Assembly: GCA_963768165.1 (NCBI GenBank)
Contig: CAVYHJ010000002.1
Span: 372,001-436,000 of the forward strand
Source: CAVYHJ01 sp963768165 [NCBI: uncultured bacterium]
GTDB taxonomy: Bacteria > UBP4 > UBA4092
Direction of reading: 5' to 3'
Length of the DNA: 64,000 nucleotides
Shown here: positions 1 through 8,942 of the stretch, in pieces
Layout: the number at the start of each line of letters is the position of its first letter
Position numbering within the stretch: the first letter of the stretch is position 1
The notes under the pieces: model-generated
Databases searched by the model: none
Told to the model about the DNA's origin: nothing
Seen by the model: only the letters and a program-made list of their open reading frames with translations
Position numbers and translations under genes: made by a program

Positions 1-164
1 CGCTCATTCTCCATTCCAGAATGCCAAATTGGCCTGCTTGGGATTCCTAGGAGATGGTGGTTAGGGTAGACAGTGTCCAGAGCTATTCAAACTCTGCATC
101 GTAGACTTTGAAGGATTATTGATTTTATTATAGTTATTCAATGTGAGTTTTGCCCACTTTGATT

Positions 165-1079
165 CTATCGCTTTCCAATCTTGATTTCCGAGAAGACCAT
201 AGCAAATAAAATCAAGAGTGCTCCAAACCATTGTCGCCCAGTTAGGTGTTCATGTAGAATCAGAAAACCGAGGAGGGCAGCGAAAACGGGTTCCATGACA
301 TAAATAAGCGCAGCACGGGTGGTTTCGGTAAATCGCTGAAAATGAGCCTGTAATAAACCAGCAATGCCCGTAGTAACAATGGATAGATAGAGAATATTTA
401 TCCACCCGTGAAGATCCGGTTGAATCCATTGTCGACGTTCCAAACAGAAAGAGAACACCATATTAACAACAGAAACTAATATAAATTGAAATGACAAGAG
501 AAGAATAGGGTCATATAGGGTGGTGAAACGAGTAGTATAAATCACATGGAAAGAAAAAATGATAGCGCAGAAAAAGACTAGAAAATCCCCATAATTAATC
601 GTCCATTGGGGAGTGAGAGAAAAAATCGCCAATCCTACTAAAGCAATCAGGACACAAACCCATAATTGGAACCCGGGTTTATGGTGACCCAGGAGGGATA
701 GAAAGATGGGCACAAAGACTACATTTAAACCCGTTACAAAGGCCGAGTTGGTAGCAGAAGTATATTTCATACCTATGGTTTGGAACGCCATTCCAGAAAA
801 GAGCAAAATACTCAGGACGATAGCACTTCTAACAATTACTGAAGTTCCTTCATGTTTGGGTTCTAAAGGTGAACCAAAAGGCAGCATAGAAAGGTGTTTT
901 AAACGCAAAAGCATGATCGGAAATAGCATGACAGCCACAATGCCAAATCGAATAGCCAAGAGTTCATAGGGAGGAATGTTCACAATCCCCACCAAATATT
1001 TAACCGGAATAAAGCTGGAACCCCAGAAAAAGGTGGCAAGTAATAAGGCTAAGTCGGCAGAAATTGATTTTGGTTTCAC
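165..1079 (-). CDS. EamA/DMT-family membrane transporter
   Basis: A 304-residue, very hydrophobic protein with about ten membrane segments arranged as two EamA half-repeats, the usual size for the drug/metabolite transporter superfamily. The N-terminal motif FFWGSSFIPVKY and the second-repeat motif TTRAALIYVMEPVFAALLGF are typical. Such proteins export or take up small metabolites in the inner membrane, but the substrate cannot be read from sequence. The start overlaps the stop of the upstream glycosyltransferase gene by 4 nt, so the two are probably translated together. Confidence 0.9.
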   Translation of the reverse strand: MKPKSISADLALLLATFFWGSSFIPVKYLVGIVNIPPYELLAIRFGIVAVMLFPIMLLRLKHLSMLPFGSPLEPKHEGTSVIVRSAIVLSILLFSGMAFQTIGMKYTSATNSAFVTGLNVVFVPIFLSLLGHHKPGFQLWVCVLIALVGLAIFSLTPQWTINYGDFLVFFCAIIFSFHVIYTTRFTTLYDPILLLSFQFILVSVVNMVFSFCLERRQWIQPDLHGWINILYLSIVTTGIAGLLQAHFQRFTETTRAALIYVMEPVFAALLGFLILHEHLTGRQWFGALLILFAMVFSEIKIGKR

Positions 1080-2125
1080 AGCAATTCCGTATATAGCTTT
1101 TCCATGAGTCGCATTTGAGAGTTGAATTCGGCACGGTCAAGAATAATTTGGCGATTTTTCTTTCCCATGGTCTGAGCGGAGTTTGGGTCACGTAATAATT
1201 CAAGCGTACTACGCGCAAGAACATCTACCGACTCCGGCAAGACAAGTTTTCCATTAATATCTTGTTGCACCCATTCCTGATTGGATGGCAGGTCACTCAC
1301 GACAACGGGCTTTTCACATGCCATCGCTTCCAGTAAAGAAACCGATGTCCCGTCACTCAATGGAATCGAGATATAGACATCCGCTGCTTGTAAATAGGAG
1401 ACCAAATCTTCGTGTTTTACTTCACCCCGGAATTCCACATTGGATTGCAAACCCAGGGAATTGGAAAGTTGTTTTAAATTTTCTTTTTCACTGCCATCGC
1501 CAAGAATAATCAGTTGAATATCAGGAAATTCCCTTTTCATTAAGCTGGCCGCGCGAATAATATTTTCTATATTGTAAATCGGTTCCAACCGGCGATTAGA
1601 TAAAATCATTTTTTGACCCACAGACTTGTCAGCAGGTTTAAACAAAGTTGTATCCACACCAAAAATAACGAGTTCAATATTCTTAGTTTTGGATTCAAGT
1701 TTCAAGACAGCGGATTTTAAGTCTATACTGTCTACCGTCACCAAATCCGCTTGAGCAAGAGCTTTTCGAGTTACCATTTTTGAAATCATTTTCTTTTGCG
1801 GAGTGACATAAATATCCGATCCCCAGGCGGTTAATACCAATGGATGGAATTTCGACATCTGGGCCCAATAACCGTATCCGCTAATAAAATGGGCGTGCAC
1901 GATATCCGGTTTGAAGGTTTGAATCTCTTCCTTAATATCGCGGACACATTGAAAATAATGCAATAATTTATTGCCCTTTTTATTTCCTATGACGTGTTGT
2001 GGGATATCTGGGTAAGTCCTGGGGTAATCTGTCAAGAGAAGAATTTCATGTCCCTGTTTTCGGAAATAATCCATCCAGCGGTAAACATGGATACTCCGTC
2101 CGTCGGCAATATAACAAAGTTTCAT
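1076..2125 (-). CDS. Group-4 (GT-B) glycosyltransferase
   Basis: About 349 residues when started at the ATG at 2125 (MKLCYIADGRSIHVYRW). An upstream TTG at 2143 would add six residues that look unlike the family, so I reject it. The N-terminal half has a Rossmann-like donor fold (DIVHAHFISGYG). The C-terminal half holds the retaining GT4 signature FGVDTTLFKP and the EX7E-type stretch SVSLLEAMACEKPVVVSD. It should transfer a nucleotide-activated sugar onto a lipid or glycan at the cytoplasmic face of the membrane; acceptor unknown. It is followed by the EamA transporter with a 4-nt overlap. Its promoter would lie in the palindrome-rich gap shared with hpnA. Confidence 0.88.
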   Translation of the reverse strand: MKLCYIADGRSIHVYRWMDYFRKQGHEILLLTDYPRTYPDIPQHVIGNKKGNKLLHYFQCVRDIKEEIQTFKPDIVHAHFISGYGYWAQMSKFHPLVLTAWGSDIYVTPQKKMISKMVTRKALAQADLVTVDSIDLKSAVLKLESKTKNIELVIFGVDTTLFKPADKSVGQKMILSNRRLEPIYNIENIIRAASLMKREFPDIQLIILGDGSEKENLKQLSNSLGLQSNVEFRGEVKHEDLVSYLQAADVYISIPLSDGTSVSLLEAMACEKPVVVSDLPSNQEWVQQDINGKLVLPESVDVLARSTLELLRDPNSAQTMGKKNRQIILDRAEFNSQMRLMEKLYTELL

Positions 2126-2186
2126 GAAAAGATACACTACCAACGAATCCGCAGAATTGCAAGGATATTAAAGAAAAGTTACATAA

Positions 2187-2251
2187 GTTAAATGGGTGAA
2201 TATGTTAAATACGACTAAATTTAACACATTTAACGTATCTAACCATTTAAC
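2187..2251. promoter_or_regulatory. Nested GTTAAAT/ATTTAAC palindromes between divergent genes
   Basis: The gap between the glycosyltransferase and hpnA holds repeated GTTAAAT and ATTTAAC words. An outer pair is at 2187-2195 and 2243-2251, an inner pair at 2203-2210 and 2218-2225, and a further ATTTAAC at 2228-2234. The arrangement could be a multi-site operator or a stacked hairpin. No clear -35/-10 pair was identified here. Confidence 0.5.
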
Positions 2252-2282
2252 AACAAAAGAAAATATGGGATAATTCAAAGAG

Positions 2283-3308
2283 ATGAAAGCATTAGTGACA
2301 GGTGGAACCGGATTTATTGGGGCACACGTGGTGCGAACTCTGGTGAAAAAGGGGTATGCGGTTCGCGCCCTTGTCCGCCCGACCAGTCGATTGGATAATC
2401 TGAAGAGTTTACCTGTTGAGACGGTCTTTGGTGATTTGCGGGATCAAGATTCGTTACGACGGGCATTACATGGTTGTCAGGTTTTATACCATGTAGCGGC
2501 GGATTATCGTCTTTGGTCACCCCATCCGCAGGATTTATATGACAGTAACGTTGGCGGGACGCAAAAAATATTACAAGCGGCAATGGATGAAAAGATTGAG
2601 AAAGTTGTTTATACCAGTACCGTTGGTGCAATCGGCAATATTGGTAATGGAACCCCGGGAACGGAAAATACGCCGGTTACGTTAGAAGATATGGTGGGAC
2701 ATTATAAACGTTCCAAGTTTATGGCGGAGCAAAAGGCGATAGAGTTTAGCAAAAAAGGCTTATTTGTAACCATTGTAAACCCTTCTGCACCCGTTGGGTC
2801 GCATGATATTAAGCCGACTCCTACCGGGAAAACCATATTGGATTTCCTGAATCATAAAATCCCCGCTTATATAGATACCGGCTTGAATTTGGTTGATGTG
2901 GAAGATGTAGCAGAAGGGCATTGGCTGGCAGAACAAAAAGGGAAATCGGGCGAGCGGTATATCTTGGGAAATAAAAATATGACTTTAAAAGATATTCTGG
3001 ACATGCTGTCAAACATCACGGGTATCCAATCCCCCAAAATTAAAATCTCCTACCCCATCGCGTTGATTGCCGCGTATTGTGATTATGGAATTTCTAGTGT
3101 GATTTTGAGAAAAGAGCCGCGTATCCCGTTTGAGGGTGTGAAAATGGCAAAAAAGAAAATGTTTTTTGATTCCTCCAAAGCCATTCGGGAACTTGGTTTA
3201 CCACAGACTCCGGTTGACGTGGCATTGAAAAAAGCTGTGGATTGGTTTAAAGAAAACGGATATGTAACCTCACCCCTGCCCCTCTCCATAGTAAGGAGAG
3301 GGAACTAA
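2283..3308 (+). CDS. hpnA: Hopanoid-associated sugar epimerase HpnA-like (NAD-dependent epimerase/dehydratase)
   Basis: An extended short-chain dehydrogenase of 341 residues. The NAD-binding motif VTGGTGFIGAHVV is at the N-terminus, the catalytic serine region is VYTSTVGAIG, and the active-site YxxxK is seen as HYKRSKF. The sequence RLWSPHPQDLYDSNVGGT and the overall pattern match the hopanoid-associated epimerase family HpnA. It would modify a nucleotide or lipid-linked sugar during hopanoid side-chain synthesis. The last dozen residues (after WFKENGYV) are encoded by a short C/T-rich hairpin repeat and are probably a non-native tail. hpnG follows 12 nt downstream, so they form an operon. 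No squalene-hopene cyclase is visible in this window. Confidence 0.82.
   Translation: MKALVTGGTGFIGAHVVRTLVKKGYAVRALVRPTSRLDNLKSLPVETVFGDLRDQDSLRRALHGCQVLYHVAADYRLWSPHPQDLYDSNVGGTQKILQAAMDEKIEKVVYTSTVGAIGNIGNGTPGTENTPVTLEDMVGHYKRSKFMAEQKAIEFSKKGLFVTIVNPSAPVGSHDIKPTPTGKTILDFLNHKIPAYIDTGLNLVDVEDVAEGHWLAEQKGKSGERYILGNKNMTLKDILDMLSNITGIQSPKIKISYPIALIAAYCDYGISSVILRKEPRIPFEGVKMAKKKMFFDSSKAIRELGLPQTPVDVALKKAVDWFKENGYVTSPLPLSIVRRGN
3279..3302. repeat. Short palindromic repeat forming the hpnA 3' end
   Basis: The arms CCCTCTCC (3280-3287) and GGAGAGGG (3295-3302) form an 8-bp hairpin that lies inside the last codons of hpnA. Short C/T-rich and G/A-rich inverted repeats of this kind also occur between accB and accC. 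The element supplies the hpnA stop-codon region and lies just before the hpnG ribosome binding site. Confidence 0.6.
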
Positions 3309-3320
3309 GGAGCATAAAAA

Positions 3321-4061
3321 TTGGCAAGACCCATAGGACTCGTTGTCGCTTTCCCGCAGGAAATAAAACATTTTCTAAAACATTTGGATATTGAAGATAT
3401 TGTCAAAGAGAATGGGATTAAAATCTACGAGACCCATTTCTCCAAACATAATCTGGTGATTGCGATTTGCGGATTGGGGAAACAAAACGCGCGTAAAGCC
3501 GCCAATCTCCTGATGAAAACCTATTACCCGCAAGGATTGATCAGTACCGGTTTTTCCGGTGCGTTGGTCTCCGGAATAACACCCGGCGTGGTCATTGTCC
3601 CGGAAAGAATTCTCGATATTAGTCAAGATGAAAAAGTGATAAAAAACCACCAAATTGAACAAGATTGGTGGACAAACCAGTTATGGGACGCCATGAATTT
3701 TTCCGGTATTCTCCTATGTACTGAAACGGTAATTTTCGAATCCCAAAAGAAATTGGATTTGGGAAAAGAGTATCACGCGGTGATGGTGGATATGGAATCT
3801 GCCGGAGTTGCCGCGGTCGCCGAGGAAAACCGTATTCCTTTTTGTGCCATCCGTGTGATTGCCGATCCCGCCAATGAAAGTCTCCCGATGGATTTCAACC
3901 AATTTATTGATGAGAAAAATAATCTCCTGATAAACAAAATTCTACTTTCCCTAATAACCCGCCCTTCGCAGACAAAATTCTTTCTGCATTTGATGAAAAC
4001 CAGCCGGTTCGCCGCCAAACATTTATCCGGATATCTTTATTTGCTTTTTGGGAAAAGATAA
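3321..4061 (+). CDS. hpnG: Hopanoid-associated phosphorylase HpnG-like (MTA/SAH nucleosidase superfamily)
   Basis: A 246-residue nucleoside phosphorylase/nucleosidase fold protein. The glycine-rich start VVAFPQEIKHF, the STGFSGAL segment and the purine/ribose-binding VDMESAGVAAVAEENRIPF with IRVIADPANE are characteristic. In hopanoid pathways HpnG removes adenine from adenosylhopane to give ribosylhopane, acting in the cytoplasm. The start is a TTG preceded by AAGGAG at a good distance. It sits directly behind hpnA. The general family is certain; assignment to HpnG rather than another MTA/SAH nucleosidase rests on the hpnA neighbour and the divergent N-terminus. Confidence 0.78.
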   Translation: MARPIGLVVAFPQEIKHFLKHLDIEDIVKENGIKIYETHFSKHNLVIAICGLGKQNARKAANLLMKTYYPQGLISTGFSGALVSGITPGVVIVPERILDISQDEKVIKNHQIEQDWWTNQLWDAMNFSGILLCTETVIFESQKKLDLGKEYHAVMVDMESAGVAAVAEENRIPFCAIRVIADPANESLPMDFNQFIDEKNNLLINKILLSLITRPSQTKFFLHLMKTSRFAAKHLSGYLYLLFGKR

Positions 4062-4141
4062 TTAGAATTTCACATCGTCTTCCCATTCAATATTACCCAT
4101 CAAACTTTAAACTCTAAACCATATCTTGTATACTTTCTAGT

Positions 4142-7100
4142 ATGTGGTTAACGCGGATATCTATTGCGAGACCGATTTTTATCGTCATGCTAGTGACGGC
4201 GCTATTGGTGCTGGGAGTCAAATCCATTACCGAAATGCCGTCGGAATTTTATCCACGAGTTCAAATCCCGGTGCTAACCATCGTTACGGTGTATGCCGGC
4301 GCCAGCCCGCAGGATGTCGAATCTCTCGTCAGTAAACCTTTAGAAGAAGCGGTCGCCTCCGTCAATCGCGTAAAAAATATTTTTTCGAGTTCCCAAGAAA
4401 ACGTATCCATTGTCGGCATTGAATTTGACTTGGGGTGTAATCTCGATTCCGCGGCGGCGGATGTACGGGAGAAAGTGGAACTGGCAAAATTAAACCTGCC
4501 CAAAGAAATCAACCCCCCCATTGTGTCGAAAATGGATTTGAACGCAGAACCGGTTTTGTATCTGGGAATCAGCGGTTCCCAATCTTCTTTGGAACTGCGC
4601 AGGCTGGCAGAAGATATCATCCAATACCGATTGGAGAAAATACCCGGAGTCGCCACGATTGAGGTGGTCGGGGGAGACCAACGGGAAATTCAAGTCAATG
4701 CGAACCGCCAGAAACTGCTCGATAATGCCCTGACCATCAACGATATTATCAATCCGTTGAAAGCGGGAAACCTGAATGTTCCCGGCGGAAAATTAAATAA
4801 TGAGCAAAAAGAATATTCCGTTCGCATTACCCGCGAAATTAATTCTTTAGACCAGATTAGAAAAGCCGAGTTATTCCCTTCCCGGGAAAGCATCATCGCC
4901 TCTACGTTTATCGAAAATGTGCCGAAAAGTCCGTTCACCGCTCTCGCCGCGGTGAGTAACAAGCCTACAACGAAAACTTTATTCATCGGTGATTTGGCGA
5001 TGGTTTCCGATACCGTCGCCCAACGGGACGTCATCACACGGCTGGGTGGAAAAGACAGTGTCGGTTTGATTATTCATAAACTTTCCGACGCCAATACCAT
5101 GACGGTCGTGGACTCAATTAAGAGCGCTCTTGATGAAATCCGTCCAACCCTACCGGCGGATTTAAACGTGGTCGCTTTGCAAGACCAATCCACCTTGGTT
5201 CGAGAATCATTGCAGGATGTCAACGTGAGCCTGATTCTCGGTGCGTTACTGGCGGTACTGGTGGTTCTTCTTTTTCTACATAATCTGCGGGGGACGGCTA
5301 TAGTGGCGGTCGCCATACCGACTTCTATCATTGCCACCTTCGTTCCCATGTATTTTTTAGGATTCACATTGAATCAAATGACCTTGCTGGCACTCTCCCT
5401 TTCTATTGGAATCCTAGTAGATGACAGTATCGTTGTCTTGGAAAATATCTACCGCCATTTACGTTTGGGGGAATCGTTGCAAGAAGCTGCTATTAATGGC
5501 CGTACAGAAATCGGGTTGGCGGCTATCACACTCACATTGGTAGATGTGGTTGTTTTTGTACCCATAGCGTTTACTGGTGGAATTGTCGGCCAATTTTTTC
5601 GAGAATTCGGACTAACGGTAGCGGGTGCCACATTATTTTCGCTATTTGTTTCGTTTAGTTTAACCCCGATGATGGCGTCTCGATGGTACAAAAGCGGGAA
5701 GGATTTGGAAACTAAACACAAATTATTCCAACATTTTGACCAATTTTATTCCTGGCTGGATTCGTCCTATCGCCGAATCCTGGTGTGGGCATTGCGTCAC
5801 CGGCTATTGGTGGTGAGCTTTGGAGTCGCGGCACTGGTATTAACCGGAATTTATTCCTGGAGAAAACTAGGCACAGAATTTACTCCTCCCATTGATCGTG
5901 GGATTATCAATATCACGGTTGAAATGCCAGTGGGTACAGCCTTGGAAGCGACTGACGATGTGATGGCGGCGGTGGAAGATACCATCGCTAATATTCCCGA
6001 AGTAGACAATTTCCTGACCAACATTGGGTTACTGACCGGCGGGTTTGGTTCAATACCCCAACACGGATCGCAATACGGGCAAATCACTTTGCAATTACTT
6101 GACCAACCCAGTTTGAAGGATAAAGTGCAACATCCTTTTGCCAAATTACCGGGAAAAAGATACCGTTCTGATTTGGAAATCTCTGAAGATTTACGGCGCC
6201 AATTCAGGCGCATCAGCGGAGTTCATATCACCGTGACACCCATGCGCGGCTGGTCTTCGGATATTCAACCGATTGTTCTCCAATTATTCGGTCAGGATTT
6301 ATCGCAAATGAGTAAGGTCGCAGAAGAGGTTGCCAACCGGATTTCCCAAATTCCCGGCGTTATCAATCCCAATGTTTCCGTGCGGGTGGGTCAGCCTGAA
6401 TATCGCGTACATCTCGACCCATTGAAATTAGTTAAACAGGGTATTGACCCGGAAGACTCTATAATGGCATTGCGTAATTCACTCATTGGAAATACCGATG
6501 CCAAATTCCATGACAAAAATCAGACATTCGATATTCGGGTTCAACTGGCGGATACCGACCGCCGGAAAGAATCCGATCTTGCGCAAATTCCCATCGGTTC
6601 TGCAAAAAATAAACCTGTCACGGTATCCGATGTTGCAGATATTACACAATCTCAAGGCCCAACTCAAATTGAACGATTAAACCGGCAACGTCAAATTGTA
6701 GTATCCGCTGATATTGCCGAGGGATATGTACTTGGCAATTTACAGACTGAGATTGATAAACGACTCAAAGACCTACCACGCGGAAATGTAGTTATGCGCT
6801 GGGGTGGTGATATTGAGACGTTACAGGAAAATACCAATTACATGATTTTCGCTTTGGTCTTATCCATTCTTTTGGTGTATATGTTAATGGCAGCATTGTT
6901 CAATTCACTCCTGCATCCATTCACAATTATGTTAAGTTTGCCGATGGCTTTGGTTGGAGCGTTATTGGCATTGACTCTGAGTGGTGAAACCTTGAGTCTG
7001 GTTTCCATGATTGGGATTATTATGTTAGTCGGACTGGTAGGAAAAAACGCCATTCTTTTGGTGGATTATACCAATACCTTGCGTGGGCGCGGGATGTCGC

Positions 7101-7333
7101 GCAACGACGCTATTATAGAAGCCGGACCCACTCGCTTGAGACCGATTTTAATGACCACGATTGCTATGATTTTTGCAATGATGCCAATTGCTCTGCGTAT
7201 CGGTCGTGCTTCCGAAATCCGTGCCCCGATGGCAATTGCCGTTATCGGCGGTTTAATCCTCTCGACCTTGTTAACCCTGATCATGATACCAGTAATTTAT
7301 TCGCTCTTTGATGACCTCCGCGGAAAATCCTGA
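4142..7333 (+). CDS. RND efflux pump inner-membrane subunit (AcrB/HAE1 type)
   Basis: 1063 residues, the standard length for an AcrB-like pump: one N-terminal helix, a large periplasmic loop, a six-helix block, a second large loop and a C-terminal helix block. The proton-relay acidic pair is visible in SIGILVDDSIVVLENI and the matching lysine in GLVGKNAILLVDYTN. It would export amphiphilic compounds by proton antiport through a tripartite complex. No membrane-fusion protein or outer-membrane channel gene is adjacent, so partners must be elsewhere. It is 80 nt behind hpnG; a role in moving hopanoids or lipids is conceivable but not shown, since HpnN transporters belong to a different RND branch. 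Confidence 0.93.
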   Translation: MWLTRISIARPIFIVMLVTALLVLGVKSITEMPSEFYPRVQIPVLTIVTVYAGASPQDVESLVSKPLEEAVASVNRVKNIFSSSQENVSIVGIEFDLGCNLDSAAADVREKVELAKLNLPKEINPPIVSKMDLNAEPVLYLGISGSQSSLELRRLAEDIIQYRLEKIPGVATIEVVGGDQREIQVNANRQKLLDNALTINDIINPLKAGNLNVPGGKLNNEQKEYSVRITREINSLDQIRKAELFPSRESIIASTFIENVPKSPFTALAAVSNKPTTKTLFIGDLAMVSDTVAQRDVITRLGGKDSVGLIIHKLSDANTMTVVDSIKSALDEIRPTLPADLNVVALQDQSTLVRESLQDVNVSLILGALLAVLVVLLFLHNLRGTAIVAVAIPTSIIATFVPMYFLGFTLNQMTLLALSLSIGILVDDSIVVLENIYRHLRLGESLQEAAINGRTEIGLAAITLTLVDVVVFVPIAFTGGIVGQFFREFGLTVAGATLFSLFVSFSLTPMMASRWYKSGKDLETKHKLFQHFDQFYSWLDSSYRRILVWALRHRLLVVSFGVAALVLTGIYSWRKLGTEFTPPIDRGIINITVEMPVGTALEATDDVMAAVEDTIANIPEVDNFLTNIGLLTGGFGSIPQHGSQYGQITLQLLDQPSLKDKVQHPFAKLPGKRYRSDLEISEDLRRQFRRISGVHITVTPMRGWSSDIQPIVLQLFGQDLSQMSKVAEEVANRISQIPGVINPNVSVRVGQPEYRVHLDPLKLVKQGIDPEDSIMALRNSLIGNTDAKFHDKNQTFDIRVQLADTDRRKESDLAQIPIGSAKNKPVTVSDVADITQSQGPTQIERLNRQRQIVVSADIAEGYVLGNLQTEIDKRLKDLPRGNVVMRWGGDIETLQENTNYMIFALVLSILLVYMLMAALFNSLLHPFTIMLSLPMALVGALLALTLSGETLSLVSMIGIIMLVGLVGKNAILLVDYTNTLRGRGMSRNDAIIEAGPTRLRPILMTTIAMIFAMMPIALRIGRASEIRAPMAIAVIGGLILSTLLTLIMIPVIYSLFDDLRGKS

Positions 7334-7367
7334 TAAACAGATCAATCCACATTTATTGATTTCATAT

Positions 7368-8054
7368 ATGAGCAAGTTTTATAAACAATGGTGGGTGAAA
7401 TTACTGGCAGTGATTATTATCTTGCCATTAAGTTTTGTGAGCACGGATTATTATCTACGGGGGTATCTGTATTATACCAAACGGACAGTCAATGTCCTTT
7501 ATGCTGATACCTGGCAAAGAATATTTCCCCCCTCTGGTACAGTGGATTGTTTTCTCAAGATAGTTGTAGACCAGGAATACCGGCAAAAATATCCTTATTG
7601 GAAAACCCATGTTATGGATTTGGTAAAAGATGTCAATAATCGGTTTTTTGAAGAATTTGGGATTCATATGTATATAATGGACATAAGTGCCTGGAACAAA
7701 CCAGATAAAATGACCGACTATTCAGACATTTTGACCTATGGGGTGAAAAACATTAATCGCGGGAATGCCGATATTTTGGTTATCATGACTGGAGAAGGGT
7801 ACGAAATTACGGAAGGATCACATTGGGCGGATATTGGAATCGCTCATTATCTGGGGAATTGCGTGGTGGTTGGTGAAGACTCGCAATTAATGCATGAACT
7901 GGGACATTTATTTGGCGCAGTGGATTATCCAAAAGGTGACCCAAATTTCAATACAGTATCCATTTATTCCTATAAATATCTTTTAAGAACCAGAACAATC
8001 GATAAAATGAACCATGATCGCATCATGGCCCATAAATATAGGTTGCTCTGGTAA
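7368..8054 (+). CDS. Membrane-anchored metzincin-like zinc protease, family unassigned
   Basis: About 228 residues from the ATG at 7368, 34 nt after the RND gene. An earlier ATG at 7311 lies inside the RND gene and would only lengthen the cytoplasmic end. An N-terminal hydrophobic segment (WVKLLAVIIILPLSFV) acts as signal or anchor. The zinc site is HELGHLFGAVD, i.e. HExxHxxGxxD, followed about 40 residues later by RIMAHKYR, which fits a metzincin Met-turn. The Asp third ligand instead of His recalls snapalysin-type enzymes. A small secreted or periplasmic protease is the best reading; the substrate is unknown. Co-transcription with the pump is likely from spacing. Confidence 0.65.
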   Translation: MSKFYKQWWVKLLAVIIILPLSFVSTDYYLRGYLYYTKRTVNVLYADTWQRIFPPSGTVDCFLKIVVDQEYRQKYPYWKTHVMDLVKDVNNRFFEEFGIHMYIMDISAWNKPDKMTDYSDILTYGVKNINRGNADILVIMTGEGYEITEGSHWADIGIAHYLGNCVVVGEDSQLMHELGHLFGAVDYPKGDPNFNTVSIYSYKYLLRTRTIDKMNHDRIMAHKYRLLW

Positions 8055-8062
8055 GAAGAAAT

Positions 8063-8098
8063 AAAAAAAGCCGGATTTGTTTTTATTTATCAAATCCG
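8063..8098 (-). terminator. Rho-independent terminator for the WXXGXW gene
   Basis: The arms CGGATTTG (8072-8079) and CAAATCCG (8091-8098) enclose an 11-nt loop. Read on the minus strand the hairpin is followed by a run of seven T (8069-8063), as expected for a terminator of the leftward gene ending at 8145. It also lies after the rightward protease gene but has no T-run in that direction. Confidence 0.8.
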
Positions 8099-8144
8099 AC
8101 TTACTTAAGAATTACTAGTACCTATGAGAACAATCATTTTATTG

Positions 8145-8852
8145 TTATGGAGATTTTTGTCCTTCTTTATTTTGTCCTCCACCTTTATTCTGCCCCATAG
8201 GTTGTTGGCTTCCTGATTGACCCGGACCTTTATCCGAAGACTGATTCCCAAATTTTCCACTTGGTTGACCTTGACCTGAGGTTCCTTTACCCGAAGACTG
8301 ATTCCCGGATTTTCCGTTCTGCTGACCTTGGCCTGGGGTTCCTTTACCCGAAGGTTGATTCCCTAGTTTCCCATTCGGTTGACCTTGGCCTGGGGTTCCT
8401 TTACCCGGTTGGGCTAGACCAGACCCATGTTTTGCATTAGGTCGTCCTAGTTTGCCTTGATGTATTTGTACACCTGAACCAAGAGCACCCGGTTGACCGG
8501 GGAGGGGTGCCTTACCTGCCCGCCAACCTCCTGTAACCCAAACTCCTCGTGCCGAATCCCAATAATTGGGAGCCCAGTAATAGCCAGGCCTTGGTGCGAT
8601 GGCGACCCATGAACCTGCCACCCATACTCCAGCGGCTGCGTCCCAATATCCGGGATGCCATTGATAAGGACCCTGTGGAGGTGCCGCAACCAATTCCCAG
8701 TGCGGATGACTCACCCATACCCACATTTGCCCAGAGGGTGGTGGAGCAGGAACCGGTGGTCTGACGGCGAAAGCAAACGATGCCAAAACCACCGTTAAAG
8801 CTACAACAAATAATATCCGAGCATATCTTTTTAAAAGATATACATTTTTCAT
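8145..8852 (-). CDS. Secreted WXXGXW-repeat protein with G/Q/N/K-rich tail
   Basis: 235 residues. A signal peptide (ILFVVALTVVLASFAFA) is followed by a proline-rich linker and tryptophan repeats WHPGYW, WVAGSW and WVTGGW, the pattern of the WXXGXW family found in envelope proteins of unknown function. The C-terminal half is low complexity, built from a 19-residue unit such as GKGTPGQGQPNGKLGNQPS repeated about three times. The start at 8852 has GGAGGG about 8 nt upstream. A paralogue lies immediately upstream on the same strand but is separated by a strong terminator, so the two may be expressed separately. Likely location: periplasm, outer membrane or cell surface. No enzymatic motif is visible. 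Confidence 0.8.
   Translation of the reverse strand: MKNVYLLKRYARILFVVALTVVLASFAFAVRPPVPAPPPSGQMWVWVSHPHWELVAAPPQGPYQWHPGYWDAAAGVWVAGSWVAIAPRPGYYWAPNYWDSARGVWVTGGWRAGKAPLPGQPGALGSGVQIHQGKLGRPNAKHGSGLAQPGKGTPGQGQPNGKLGNQPSGKGTPGQGQQNGKSGNQSSGKGTSGQGQPSGKFGNQSSDKGPGQSGSQQPMGQNKGGGQNKEGQKSP
8223..8407 (-). repeat. 57-bp tandem repeat encoding the G/Q/K-rich tail
   Basis: The word ggttcctttacccg recurs at 8280, 8337 and 8394, a constant 57-bp period, with a degenerate first copy near 8223. The units stay in frame (19 codons). Such arrays change copy number by slippage, so tail length may vary between strains. Confidence 0.85.
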
Positions 8853-8879
8853 TGAACAACCCTCCCTCCACTTTTGGAG

Positions 8880-8933
8880 TAAAAAATAAATGACTTGATG
8901 CTAAACTTATTGAAAATTCAGCATCAAGTCATT
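8880..8933 (-). terminator. Strong Rho-independent terminator between the two WXXGXW genes
   Basis: Perfect 14-bp arms (8889-8902 and 8920-8933) enclose a 17-nt loop. On the minus strand the hairpin is followed by TTATTTTTT. It closes the transcript of the gene ending at 8943 and implies a separate promoter, or partial read-through, for the next gene. Confidence 0.88.
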
Positions 8934-8942
8934 ATAACGATA

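Noticed and set aside
1-164. Possible partial gene at the left window edge
   Set aside because: All frames are short and interrupted; nothing recognisable.
8223-8407. Regular 57-bp repeats considered as a CRISPR array
   Set aside because: The units are contiguous, in frame and translated; there are no spacers and no cas genes.
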